NCBI GenBank assembly: GCA_024684815.1
Contig: JAIKWL010000051.1
Span: forward strand, 1 to 43,338
Direction of reading: 5' to 3'
Origin: Saccharofermentans sp.
Lineage (GTDB): Bacteria; Bacillota; Clostridia; Saccharofermentanales; Saccharofermentanaceae
Length of the DNA: 43,338 nt
Part shown: in pieces, positions 8,039-15,545 of the stretch
Numbering within the stretch: the stretch's first letter is position 1
Layout of the letters: each line of letters starts with the position of its first letter
Program-made: the position numbers and the translations under genes
The notes under the pieces: model-generated
Told to the model about the DNA's origin: nothing
What the model saw: the letters and a program-made list of their open reading frames with translations, nothing else
Database searches by the model: none

Positions 8039-8939
8039 AAGACTCACCTCCTACGAGATTGACGAAGTAAGTCTCAAGATCTGTCTCCTTCGTAACAACA
8101 CGGGCAATGTTGACACCGGCTTCGTTAGCAGCCAGAACAACATTTGTCAGATTGTAATATCCCTTCGCGTAGATTATTCCGGTCTTATTGTCAAATCTTG
8201 TGGTCAGTCCCTTCATATTAAGGATCGGGATGAGCAGATCCGGTCTTGTTGTATAAAACTCAGATAAAAGTCCTCCTGCATCTTCCACAGCCTCAGCTCT
8301 TACCTCTCTTACCACTTTTCCTTTCTCAACAAACGCGAAATCTGTTGCAAGCTTTGAAAGCTCCGAGAGGATATGACTTGAAATTATGACCGTGATCCCC
8401 TTTTCTTTATTGAGTCTTACCAGAAGATCTCTGATCATGATGATTCCCTGAGGATCAAGACCGTTGATAGGTTCATCGAGAATAAGGACTTCAGGATTTC
8501 CGGCCATAGCCATAGCGATCCCGAGACGCTGGCGCATACCCAGAGAGAACTTGCCGGCCTTCTTCTTTCCTGTGTCGGCAAGACCTACGAACTCAAGAAG
8601 TCTGTCGATAGAATCGTCTGCCTTAAGGCCGAGATTTATATATTGATATATCAGATTATCTCTGGCAGATGCATTGGAATAGATCGACGGCAACTCCACC
8701 AAAGCTCCGACTTTTCCCAGTTTCTTATGGTCAAAGCCATATGAAACCGTACCTGATGTAGGTTTCTGAAGTCCCGAAATTATCCTCATAATAGTAGTCT
8801 TGCCTGCTCCGTTCCTGCCGACAAGTCCGAAGATGGATCCCTTGGGGACAGTAAAGCTCATGTCATCCAATACATGTGCCTTGCCGTAATTCTTGTTAAC
8901 ATTATCAACTTTGATTATGTAACTGATGTTTTCACACAC
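8031..8939 (-). CDS. ABC transporter ATP-binding protein (exporter type)
   Basis: A 302-residue ATPase. Seen: Walker A GRNGAGKTT, Q-loop region LVELPSIY, signature FSLGMRQRLGIA (SLGMR in place of LSGGQ, common in this export subfamily), Walker B EVLILDEPINGLDPQG, and the H-loop SSHILSEL. The last about 70 residues form the extra C-terminal domain usual in BcrA/CcmA-like exporters. The start is GTG at 8939 with AAGGAGAG upstream. A TATAAT at 8994-8999 on this strand may be the operon's -10 box, but I see no convincing -35. It is the first gene of a three-gene coupled operon with the permease and the P-loop ATPase. Confidence 0.92.
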   Translation of the reverse strand: MCENISYIIKVDNVNKNYGKAHVLDDMSFTVPKGSIFGLVGRNGAGKTTIMRIISGLQKPTSGTVSYGFDHKKLGKVGALVELPSIYSNASARDNLIYQYINLGLKADDSIDRLLEFVGLADTGKKKAGKFSLGMRQRLGIAMAMAGNPEVLILDEPINGLDPQGIIMIRDLLVRLNKEKGITVIISSHILSELSKLATDFAFVEKGKVVREVRAEAVEDAGGLLSEFYTTRPDLLIPILNMKGLTTRFDNKTGIIYAKGYYNLTNVVLAANEAGVNIARVVTKETDLETYFVNLVGGESYA

Positions 8940-9012
8940 GACAAACTCTCCTTATATTCCCTTATTGTCAGTTCGTTTCAAACCGACCGGAATATTATAT
9001 CAGAGAAAGATA

Positions 9013-9624
9013 TCACTTAACGAGTTTTCTTGCACGTTCACCGATCACGACCGCAAATGCCATCTTTACAATATCAGGAACGATAAACGGGATCACACAC
9101 CATCCCATGACCGTTGATAATCCGACCGGTCCTGTCTGAGCTGCATAAACTGTCATAAACCAGATTACTCCGACAATATACATAACGACTTCAAAAACAA
9201 GAGAATTCAGCACTCCGAATATCCAAGTCTTCACAGTGGAAGTCATAAGTCTTTTGAATAACAGTCTCTCAAACAGCCAGTATACTAAGGCTGCAATAAC
9301 AAATCCGACAAGGAAACCGCCTGTAGGTCCGATCAAGGCGGAAACGCCGCCCTTAAATCCCGCAAAAACAGGCACTCCGCAAATTCCCATTGCAAGATAA
9401 ATCACTATCGACAGTGTACCCCGTCTCCCTCCGCAGGTAAGCATTACGGCAAGAATGCCCATCGTTTGAAGTGTAAACGGCACCGGACCCAAAGGTATGC
9501 TGATCCAGGAACATACTGTTATCAGTGCTGCTGAAATCGATATAAGCACCAGATCGTAGATAAATGACCTGTTTTTAGTTGCTCTTGTTTGTAAATTAGA
9601 TGTTTTCGAGCCTGCTTCAGACAT
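9013..9624 (-). CDS. bioY: BioY-family biotin transporter S component
   Basis: A 203-residue membrane protein, the biotin-binding S component of an ECF transporter. Seen: about six hydrophobic helices, the N-terminal family segment IPLGPVPFTLQTMGILAVML, then GGRRG, MGICGVPVFAGFKGG and GPTGGFLVGF, all classic BioY signatures. ECF A, A' and T subunits are not in the window and would be shared from elsewhere. The longest frame starts at a TTG 10 codons upstream, but the ATG at 9624 fits better with the leader. A 10+10 dyad matching BirA half-sites overlaps the start codon, so repression by biotin-charged BirA is likely. Confidence 0.93.
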   Translation of the reverse strand: MSEAGSKTSNLQTRATKNRSFIYDLVLISISAALITVCSWISIPLGPVPFTLQTMGILAVMLTCGGRRGTLSIVIYLAMGICGVPVFAGFKGGVSALIGPTGGFLVGFVIAALVYWLFERLLFKRLMTSTVKTWIFGVLNSLVFEVVMYIVGVIWFMTVYAAQTGPVGLSTVMGWCVIPFIVPDIVKMAFAVVIGERARKLVK

Positions 9625-9655
9625 TGTAAACCTGTTTAAGTTTTTAATTGACAAT
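9623..9655 (-). promoter_or_regulatory. Candidate BirA (biotin repressor) operator of bioY
   Basis: Minus strand ATTGTCAATT, 13 bases, GGTTTACAAT. The right arm is an exact match to the GGTTTACAA half-site known for bacterial BirA; the left arm keeps ATTGTnAA. It lies between the promoter -10 box (9660-9665) and the start codon. The spacer is slightly shorter than the 14-16 I recall for this site. Confidence 0.65.
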
Positions 9656-9659
9656 TGAG

Positions 9660-9688
9660 AGTTTACTCTTCAGCTGACAGAAAATCAA
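9660..9688 (-). promoter_or_regulatory. Promoter of bioY
   Basis: Minus strand TTGATT (9683-9688), 17-base spacer, TAAACT (9660-9665), immediately upstream of the BirA-like dyad. Confidence 0.5.
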
Positions 9689-9696
9689 CAGTCAGA

Positions 9697-10692
9697 TCAG
9701 AACTGATACTTGGGCCAAATACCCTTTTTATCGTGAGTATGTTCAGGAAGCTGATACAGATCGTGTCCCGGATAATCGTTGCCTTCGACGATAACGGGAC
9801 CGTCAGGTGTGAGGCAAACGTCCCAGCCTATAAAACCGACCTGAGGTACAACGAGTGCTGCTCTCGTACACATATCTCTTACTTCATCCCACATCGGGAA
9901 GACAAAACCCTTGATGACTGCTCCCGTCATAGGATGTTTCTCGTAGAGGACTTTGGTCTTATCAATAGGAAAATCTGTGATCTCGCCGGTCTTTTCATCA
10001 ACCGGAGCAGTCATGCCGCCGTTGTTAAAATTATCAACACTGTGACCGTAATTGCCGAATCTGCAGCATGCACTTGCAATATGGACCTTTCCCTCTCTCT
10101 GGATAGTAACGATCCTGATCGTATTGATAGCATACGGATAGATTGCACTAACAGCAGGATGCTGGACAATGACTTCTTCAAAGAAATGCGGTCTTTCCTG
10201 GTTGACCAGTCTTTCATAGATGCTTTCTGCAGATTCAGCCTTGCAGTCGATCTTCTCAACAGTTTTCCCGCAGGAACCCAGATCAGCTTTTGAAATCAGG
10301 AAATCGTGGCTGTTTATAAAATCTATTACTTCCTGCTTATTATCTTTCCTGATCTCAATCCACTTACGGCCCAGGAATTCGCCGAACCTCTTATTGAACT
10401 CGATCTTGTTATCGATGAGATTGGTATAAGCAGGGTCGTTATATCTCTTCACCAGCTCATAGTTACGGCCTCTGGTTATATAGGTGTCGCGTTCTTTATC
10501 GTTGAGGTTATACATCTCATAAAGCCAGTAATCCATATAGCCGGCTCCGAATTTTCGTCCGCAGTGGACCATATCAAAAAAAATCCACACCCGGGATTTA
10601 CCCGACTTCTCGTGGATATCCTTGATCTTGGCATTCATGGCCTTATAATCCATACGCGTTACGCGTCTTATGAGATAACTTATTTTAGACAT
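9697..10692 (-). CDS. ATP-grasp protein, sugar-transfer-associated type
   Basis: A 331-residue protein resembling the ATPgrasp_ST family (Pfam PF14397 as I recall it). Seen in the C-terminal half: NTIRIVTIQREGK, CCRFGNYGHSVDNFNNGGM (family glycine/asparagine loop), and GWDVCLTPDGPVIVEGN, with the metal-binding E and N expected at the end of an ATP-grasp fold. The N-terminal 100 residues are helical and basic. Family members are often found in capsule or cell-surface polysaccharide clusters and are presumed to ligate a carboxylate to an amine or sugar; the substrate is unknown. No sugar genes are adjacent. There is no recognisable Shine-Dalgarno sequence before the ATG, while a TATAAT box lies about 13 bases upstream, so the mRNA may be leaderless or nearly so. 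Confidence 0.8.
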   Translation of the reverse strand: MSKISYLIRRVTRMDYKAMNAKIKDIHEKSGKSRVWIFFDMVHCGRKFGAGYMDYWLYEMYNLNDKERDTYITRGRNYELVKRYNDPAYTNLIDNKIEFNKRFGEFLGRKWIEIRKDNKQEVIDFINSHDFLISKADLGSCGKTVEKIDCKAESAESIYERLVNQERPHFFEEVIVQHPAVSAIYPYAINTIRIVTIQREGKVHIASACCRFGNYGHSVDNFNNGGMTAPVDEKTGEITDFPIDKTKVLYEKHPMTGAVIKGFVFPMWDEVRDMCTRAALVVPQVGFIGWDVCLTPDGPVIVEGNDYPGHDLYQLPEHTHDKKGIWPKYQF

Positions 10693-10723
10693 AGGAGTAA
10701 TTATAATACATAAGATAATTTTT

Positions 10724-10732
10724 TGTTATAAT
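10724..10732 (+). promoter_or_regulatory. Extended -10 promoter of ddh
   Basis: TGTTATAAT, a TGn-extended -10 box with no clear -35, about 63 bases before the ddh ATG. It sits in the 103-base divergent gap shared with the ATP-grasp gene. Confidence 0.45.
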
Positions 10733-10795
10733 TACTGCTGAATAAAAATCGCAGTTGATACTGTTGTTACTTTAACCTCAAGGAGGATTTCACAA

Positions 10796-11782
10796 ATGGC
10801 AATCAGAATAGGTATTTTAGGTTATGGCAACCTTGCAAAAGGCGTTGAACTCGCGATCCGCCAGAACAAGGATATGGAGCTCGCGGCAATCTTCACAAGA
10901 AGAGACCCCTCATCAGTAAAAACACTTACTGAAGGTGTCACTGTCGTTCCCTCTTTTGAAGCAGCAGAATACAAGGATAAGATCGATGTTCTCGTTATCT
11001 GCGGCGGTTCAGCTACCGACCTTCCCACACAGACTCCGGAATTTGCTTCAATGTTCAATGTTATCGACAGTTTCGATACCCACGCCAAGATTCCCGAGCA
11101 TTTCGCAAATGTAGATAAGGCTGCTTTATCTTCCGGCCACACCGCACTTATTTCAGGCGGCTGGGATCCCGGAATGTTCTCGATCAACCGTCTTTACGGC
11201 AGCTGCATCCTTCCTGATGGTACAGATTACACATTCTGGGGAAAGGGCGTGTCACAGGGACACTCCGATGCGATCAGAAGAGTTCCCGGCGTAAAGAACG
11301 GCAAGCAATACACGATTCCTGTCGAAAGCGCACTTGAAGCTGTAAGATCAGGATCCGAGCCTGAACTTACCACACGTCAGAAGCATACGAGAGAATGCTT
11401 CGTTGTTGCTGAAGAAGGTGCAGATCTCGATCTTATCGAGAAAACAATAAAGGAAATGCCCAACTACTTTGCCGACTACGATACGACGGTTCACTTCATC
11501 TCCGAAGAGGAGTTTGCAAGAGATCACTCAAGGATCAATCACGGCGGCTTTGTGTTCCGCACAGGAAAAACGGGAATCAACGGAGAGAATAAGCACGTTA
11601 TCGAGTATTCATTAAAGCTTGATTCCAATCCTGAGTTCACAGGCTCTGTCCTTACTGCCTACGCAAGAGCCATTTACCGTCTCTCACAGAAGGGCGATTA
11701 CGGCTGCAAGACGGTTTTCGATATCGCTCCGGCATTGCTTTCACCTTTATCCGGTGAAGATCTGAGAGCTCATCTGCTGTAA
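10796..11782 (+). CDS. ddh: meso-Diaminopimelate D-dehydrogenase
   Basis: A 328-residue NADP-dependent enzyme that makes meso-diaminopimelate from tetrahydrodipicolinate in one reductive step, for lysine and peptidoglycan synthesis. Seen: N-terminal Rossmann motif GILGYGNLAKGVE, then CGGSATDLPTQTP, SFDTHAKIP, the substrate-binding stretch SGGWDPGMFSINR, and FWGKGVSQGHSDAIRR, all standard in Ddh. Length is normal. The AAGGAGG site lies 9 bases before the ATG. It is a single-gene plus-strand unit between an extended -10 promoter and a terminator. Its presence implies a DAP-type cell wall and the short lysine route. Confidence 0.96.
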   Translation: MAIRIGILGYGNLAKGVELAIRQNKDMELAAIFTRRDPSSVKTLTEGVTVVPSFEAAEYKDKIDVLVICGGSATDLPTQTPEFASMFNVIDSFDTHAKIPEHFANVDKAALSSGHTALISGGWDPGMFSINRLYGSCILPDGTDYTFWGKGVSQGHSDAIRRVPGVKNGKQYTIPVESALEAVRSGSEPELTTRQKHTRECFVVAEEGADLDLIEKTIKEMPNYFADYDTTVHFISEEEFARDHSRINHGGFVFRTGKTGINGENKHVIEYSLKLDSNPEFTGSVLTAYARAIYRLSQKGDYGCKTVFDIAPALLSPLSGEDLRAHLL

Positions 11783-11808
11783 TAAATATTCTGAATAGCG
11801 ATAAATAA

Positions 11809-11835
11809 ACAGGACTGCCATGCAGCCCTGTTTTT
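11809..11835 (+). terminator. Terminator of ddh, possibly bidirectional with ilvE
   Basis: ACAGG-A-CTGC, loop CAT, GCAG-C-CCTGT (9 bp around one mismatch) followed by TTTTTGTTT. On the other strand the hairpin is followed by TTTATTTA, so it may also end ilvE. Confidence 0.85.
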
Positions 11836-11859
11836 GTTTAATCAGAATAGAAATCCTTA

Positions 11860-12894
11860 TCAGACCTTGATCTCCATGATCCAGCCTTCAGGTGCTTCAA
11901 CAGTACCCATCTGGATGCCTGTGAGTGTTTCTCTGAGCTTGGTCATGACAGGACCCATCTCATCCATACCGGAAGCGAATGTGAATTCCTTGCCGTGATC
12001 GTTGATCTTGCCCAAAGGTGAGATAACTGCAGCTGTACCGCATAGACCGCCCTCTGTGAACTTACCGCTCATGATCTCGTCTAAATATACTTCCCTCTCC
12101 TCGATCTTCATGCCGCAGTAGTGCTCTGCAACATAAACCAGGGATCTTCTTGTGATAGAAGGCAGGATGGAATCGGACTTCGGAACAACGAGTGTGCCCT
12201 GGCCGTCTGTGAGGATGATGTTAGCGCCGCCTGTCTCCTCGATCTTTGTACGTGTAGCAGGATCGAGATAGATGTTCTCGGCAAAGCCTTCGTTATGTGC
12301 TGTAACGATTGCATGCAGGGACATAGCATAGTTGAGGCCTGCCTTGATGTTGCCTGTTCCTCTCGGAGCAGCACGGTCAAAGTCGGAGATCTTAACAGCG
12401 ATCGGCTTAGCACCGCCCTTAAAATAAGGTCCTACAGGTGTTGCGAAGATCCTGTACTGATAATCATCGGCAGGCTTAACACCTATAACGGGGTTAATAC
12501 CGAAGATATAAGGTCTTAAGTAGAGAGATGCGCCGGAACCATACGGAGGAACCCATGCTGCGTTGCCTGCAACTGTCTCCTGAACCGATCTGATGAACAT
12601 TTCCTTGGAAATCGGAGGAATCTCAAGGCGGACTGCAGAGTCATGAAGTCTCTCAGCGTTAAGGTCAGGACGGAAAGTAACGATCCTGCCGTCAACTGTC
12701 TCATAAGCCTTAAGGCCTTCAAATACTGTCTGGGCATACTGGAGAACGCCTGCATCCTCGCTCATGACGATCATGTCGTCATCGATAAGTGCGCCTTCAT
12801 CCCATGCGCCGTTCGTGTAGTTAGCTACGAACCTCTTATCTGTCTTTTGATAAGAGAAGGTCAGGTTCGACCAATCGAGATTCTTCTTTTCCAT
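11860..12894 (-). CDS. ilvE: Branched-chain amino acid aminotransferase
   Basis: A 344-residue fold-type IV PLP enzyme that transfers amino groups between glutamate and leucine, isoleucine or valine. Seen: GVLQYAQTVFEGLKAY near residue 50, YLRPYIFG, the catalytic lysine in GNIKAGLNYA, EETGGANI and the C-terminal GTAAVISPLG. Length fits the about 340-residue BCAT class II. AGAAGGAA precedes the ATG. It is transcribed alone from TTGCCC-N18-TATAAT. Functionally it links to the leuCDB genes and to the branched-chain-type 2-oxoacid oxidoreductase also in this window, though not in one operon. Confidence 0.96.
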   Translation of the reverse strand: MEKKNLDWSNLTFSYQKTDKRFVANYTNGAWDEGALIDDDMIVMSEDAGVLQYAQTVFEGLKAYETVDGRIVTFRPDLNAERLHDSAVRLEIPPISKEMFIRSVQETVAGNAAWVPPYGSGASLYLRPYIFGINPVIGVKPADDYQYRIFATPVGPYFKGGAKPIAVKISDFDRAAPRGTGNIKAGLNYAMSLHAIVTAHNEGFAENIYLDPATRTKIEETGGANIILTDGQGTLVVPKSDSILPSITRRSLVYVAEHYCGMKIEEREVYLDEIMSGKFTEGGLCGTAAVISPLGKINDHGKEFTFASGMDEMGPVMTKLRETLTGIQMGTVEAPEGWIMEIKV

Positions 12895-12938
12895 AAAACA
12901 TTCCTTCTTTCTTAAAGATTGTTTTTAATTAACTAAGC

Positions 12939-12968
12939 ATTATACTCCATCACTTCGAAAAGGGGCAA
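12939..12968 (-). promoter_or_regulatory. Promoter of ilvE
   Basis: Minus strand TTGCCC (12963-12968), 18-base spacer, TATAAT (12939-12944). The leader of under 45 bases is too short for a T-box. Confidence 0.5.
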
Positions 12969-12973
12969 TATAA

Positions 12974-14083
12974 TTACACAAATCTGTAACCGCAGGCATG
13001 ATACACTTTCTTTCCAGCCTTGATAACGGGAGAATCAAACTGAGGAAGATTAACCGCATTAGGTATCATCTGCGCTTCGAGGCAGATTGCGTCGTACTGG
13101 CCGTATGCCTTTGTTGTCTTTATGTCCAGAGGGCTTCCCAGATTGTTTCCTGCATAGATCTGGATACCGGGAAGATCAGTGAGGCACTCCATTGTGATAC
13201 CTGTCTCGGGTGAAGTAACTGCGGCAGCAAAAGAGAACGTACCGGCAGTAGTATTAAGGCAGAAATTCTGGTCGATACCCTTTGAGATAACCATCTGATG
13301 ATCATCGCTGTCGTTGAGCTCGCCAATAAAGCGGTATTCCCTGCAGTCGAAAACCGTCCCTTCCACATCAAGAAGTTCACCGGTCGGAACATTCATATCA
13401 TCCTTTACCGTGATCTTGTCGGAGTTGATCATGATGAGATCGTTGTTAACGGTTCCTTCTGCGTTCTCGCCGCGGAGATTGAAGTAAGCATGGTTCGTAG
13501 GTGCAAAGATCGTATCCTTATCTGTCTTTCCGCAGTAGAGAATAAGGAATGTCTTATCTTCGAGCCAGCAGTAAAGGACCTTTGTATCAAGGTTGCCGGG
13601 AAATCCCGTCGCACCGTCAGGGCTTACATAACTGAGAAGAAGAGCTTCGCCGTCGCATCCGGGAATACCGGCGATCCTTGAATCCATGATCATCTCATCT
13701 GCTTCTTCCTCAGAGATGATATCAGCATCCCAAAAGACATTGTGATAACCGGGATTGCCTGAATGGAGATTATTCTCACCCTCATTCTTGGGAATATGAT
13801 ATTCTTCGCCGTTAATTACAAATGTTGCATCCTTGATCCTGTTTGCAGAACGCCCTACAACAGCGCCGTGATTGGCATTATTACCCATATATTCATCAAG
13901 GCCCTTACATCCGAGCATGATGTCGATAATATTGCCGTCCTTGTCAGGCACAAGAAGGTCGGTAATAACCGCCCCGTAATTTATGACCGAAGCCTCATAT
14001 CCGCCGTCGGCCTTCAATGTAAACTGTTTTGCTTTCAGATCCGGATTGCTTGCTGACAAATAATCGCGTGTTGTGATGCTCAT
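12974..14083 (-). CDS. galM: Aldose 1-epimerase (galactose mutarotase)
   Basis: A 369-residue GalM-type mutarotase interconverting alpha- and beta-anomers of galactose or glucose. Seen: INYGAVITDLLVPDKDG, GRSANRIKDATF, NNLHSG, TNHAYFNLRG with the catalytic His, and EC-DLPGIQIYAGNNL with the catalytic Glu region. The longest frame adds 15 upstream codons; the ATG at 14083 is preceded by GGGAGGTG and gives the usual N-terminus. No other galactose genes are nearby, so it is a stand-alone unit. A TGCTACAAT extended -10 box lies about 35 bases upstream. Confidence 0.93.
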   Translation of the reverse strand: MSITTRDYLSASNPDLKAKQFTLKADGGYEASVINYGAVITDLLVPDKDGNIIDIMLGCKGLDEYMGNNANHGAVVGRSANRIKDATFVINGEEYHIPKNEGENNLHSGNPGYHNVFWDADIISEEEADEMIMDSRIAGIPGCDGEALLLSYVSPDGATGFPGNLDTKVLYCWLEDKTFLILYCGKTDKDTIFAPTNHAYFNLRGENAEGTVNNDLIMINSDKITVKDDMNVPTGELLDVEGTVFDCREYRFIGELNDSDDHQMVISKGIDQNFCLNTTAGTFSFAAAVTSPETGITMECLTDLPGIQIYAGNNLGSPLDIKTTKAYGQYDAICLEAQMIPNAVNLPQFDSPVIKAGKKVYHACGYRFV

Positions 14084-14116
14084 ATCCTGCACCTCCCATA
14101 GTATTTCCATCATGTG

Positions 14117-14125
14117 ATTGTAGCA
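14117..14125 (-). promoter_or_regulatory. Extended -10 promoter of galM
   Basis: Minus strand TGCTACAAT (TGn plus TACAAT), no good -35. Confidence 0.45.
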
Positions 14126-14143
14126 CACATTTGATTAACCTTG

Positions 14144-14172
14144 TTGCCTAATTAAAAAATGCCACGTATAAT
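14144..14172 (+). promoter_or_regulatory. Promoter of the acyltransferase gene
   Basis: TTGCCT (14144-14149), 17-base spacer, TATAAT (14167-14172). The -10 is flanked as CCACGTATAATC, identical to the tRNA promoter at 15317. Confidence 0.65.
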
Positions 14173-14219
14173 CATTTTCAATACCGGCTCAGCTGAGTTT
14201 ATATGTAAAAGAGATAATT

Positions 14220-15281
14220 ATGAATCCGTCAGGCAATAGAAACAGCAACATCGAGCTATTAAGAATTCTTGCTATGATGGGTGTTGTCATGCTGCATTAT
14301 AACAATCCGGATCTCGGCGGAGGTATGCTTGCTGTTCCGAGCGGAAGTCTCAGTGAAGTTCTGATGTTCTTTCTTGAATCTGTCTTCATCGGCGCAATAA
14401 ACGTCTTTATTATCATCAGCGGTTATTACTTATCAGACAATAAAAAGCTCGGCTTTTTCAAACCGATTACCCTTTATATACAGGTCTTCTTTTTTAAGAT
14501 CTTACTTTATCTGATCGATCTCATCACCAGTTTTCAGCAGTTCAGCATTAAGGGAATGTTATCCTCGCTGGCTCCGAAATACTGGTTTTTCAGCGTATAT
14601 ATTGCGCTTTACATGATTTCTCCTTTCATCAATGTCCTTCTCGAAAAACTTGAATCAAAAGCTCTCCGGACACTTATGATCCTGCTTATAGTTTTATTCT
14701 CTATACAGCCTACAATTGTCGATGCTTTGGCTGAATATTTCGATTTTTCCTTAAACCAGATGAATTTTATCGGCGGTGCGGGGACAAATCACGGTTATAA
14801 CATCGTCCAGTTTGTCCTGATGTATGTTATCGGTGTTGTTATAAGAAAACATGAATCAGAGTTTTTCAGGGTTCCGGCTACCACGTATATTCTTATATTC
14901 ATTCTTTGTACGGGAATTACTACTGTCTGGAGTTATTTCCAGGAAACAGCTCTGAACTACTCTAACCCGGTAGTTATCGCAGCATCAGTGTCTTTATTCA
15001 TGGTATTCCTAAAGATCAAACCTCGAACAAACAAGGTGATCAACACTATAGCAAAAGCATCATTTACCGTTTATCTGCTCAATGTGGGTTTGCTCAGATT
15101 CTTCAACATACCCCTGTTTGTCACCAAAGGTGCAGGAATTTATTTATTACACACATTCGCTGTTGCACTTTCGATCTATCTGTTCAGTCTGGCACTATAT
15201 TTTATCTTCGATTTGATTACCAAACCCCTGTTCCGTTCAATTCATAAGCATACCGAGAAATGGGATTACACAATTAAATAG
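14220..15281 (+). CDS. Acyltransferase-3 family membrane protein
   Basis: A 353-residue multi-pass membrane protein of the acyltransferase-3 (PF01757) family. Seen: N-terminal NSNIELLRILAMMGVVMLHY with the conserved Arg and His pair, then about nine to ten hydrophobic helices, with a second family segment YYLSDNKKLGF. Family members O-acetylate or succinylate cell-surface polysaccharides, peptidoglycan or secondary metabolites from acyl-CoA at the membrane. No polysaccharide operon is adjacent, so the acceptor is unknown. The Shine-Dalgarno is weak (AAGAGA). It has its own promoter and runs toward the tRNA gene with no hairpin of its own seen. Confidence 0.88.
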   Translation: MNPSGNRNSNIELLRILAMMGVVMLHYNNPDLGGGMLAVPSGSLSEVLMFFLESVFIGAINVFIIISGYYLSDNKKLGFFKPITLYIQVFFFKILLYLIDLITSFQQFSIKGMLSSLAPKYWFFSVYIALYMISPFINVLLEKLESKALRTLMILLIVLFSIQPTIVDALAEYFDFSLNQMNFIGGAGTNHGYNIVQFVLMYVIGVVIRKHESEFFRVPATTYILIFILCTGITTVWSYFQETALNYSNPVVIAASVSLFMVFLKIKPRTNKVINTIAKASFTVYLLNVGLLRFFNIPLFVTKGAGIYLLHTFAVALSIYLFSLALYFIFDLITKPLFRSIHKHTEKWDYTIK

Positions 15282-15293
15282 AGTAAAGCTTTC

Positions 15294-15322
15294 TTGCTTA
15301 TTCCCGTTCTCCCACGTATAAT
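15294..15322 (+). promoter_or_regulatory. Promoter of tRNA-Ala
   Basis: TTGCTT (15294-15299), exactly 17 bases, TATAAT (15317-15322), 12 bases before the mature tRNA 5' end. Confidence 0.75.
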
Positions 15323-15334
15323 CTGATATCGGAC

Positions 15335-15409
15335 GGGGCATTAGCGCAGTGGGAGCGCATCACACTGGCAGTGTGGGGGTCACGGGTTCAAGTCCCGTAT
15401 GCTCCACCA
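15335..15409 (+). tRNA. tRNA-Ala (anticodon GGC)
   Basis: A complete cloverleaf of 75 bases including encoded CCA. The acceptor stem GGGGCAT/ATGCTCC contains the G3-U70 wobble pair that marks alanine tRNAs. D-stem GCGC/GCGC; anticodon stem TCACA/TGTGG with loop CTGGCAG, placing GGC at 15367-15369; T-arm ACGGG-TTCAAGT-CCCGT. It reads GCC and GCU codons. It stands alone, with its own promoter and a long hairpin behind it. Confidence 0.97.
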
Positions 15410-15416
15410 GAACGTC

Positions 15417-15483
15417 AATAAACAACCTCTGTACTTTGAACTGTTTCTGCTTTTGCAGATGATTTGTACAGAGGTTATTTATT
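15417..15483 (+). terminator. Long hairpin behind tRNA-Ala, probable terminator
   Basis: Arms 15417-15434 and 15466-15483 are complementary over 18 positions with one mismatch (core AACCTCTGTAC/GTACAGAGGTT). The 31-base loop contains its own CTGC-TTTT-GCAG mini-hairpin. The 3' arm ends TTATTTATTG rather than a clean T-run. Confidence 0.65.
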
Positions 15484-15507
15484 GTTCAACATTTAAGCAT
15501 TCATTTT

Positions 15508-15516
15508 TGCTATAAT
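15508..15516 (+). promoter_or_regulatory. Extended -10 promoter of the sensor-GGDEF gene
   Basis: TGCTATAAT with no strong -35, about 30 bases before the first ATG. Confidence 0.5.
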
Positions 15517-15545
15517 CTCTATTGTTCTAAAGTTTCATTGGAAAG

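Noticed and set aside
9655..10293. Plus-strand 212-codon frame
   Set aside because: Antisense to the ATP-grasp gene, which has family motifs; the frame begins in the bioY promoter region without a Shine-Dalgarno.
10733..10795. Lysine riboswitch before ddh
   Set aside because: The leader is about 60 bases, far too short for the lysine aptamer, and shows no terminator hairpin.
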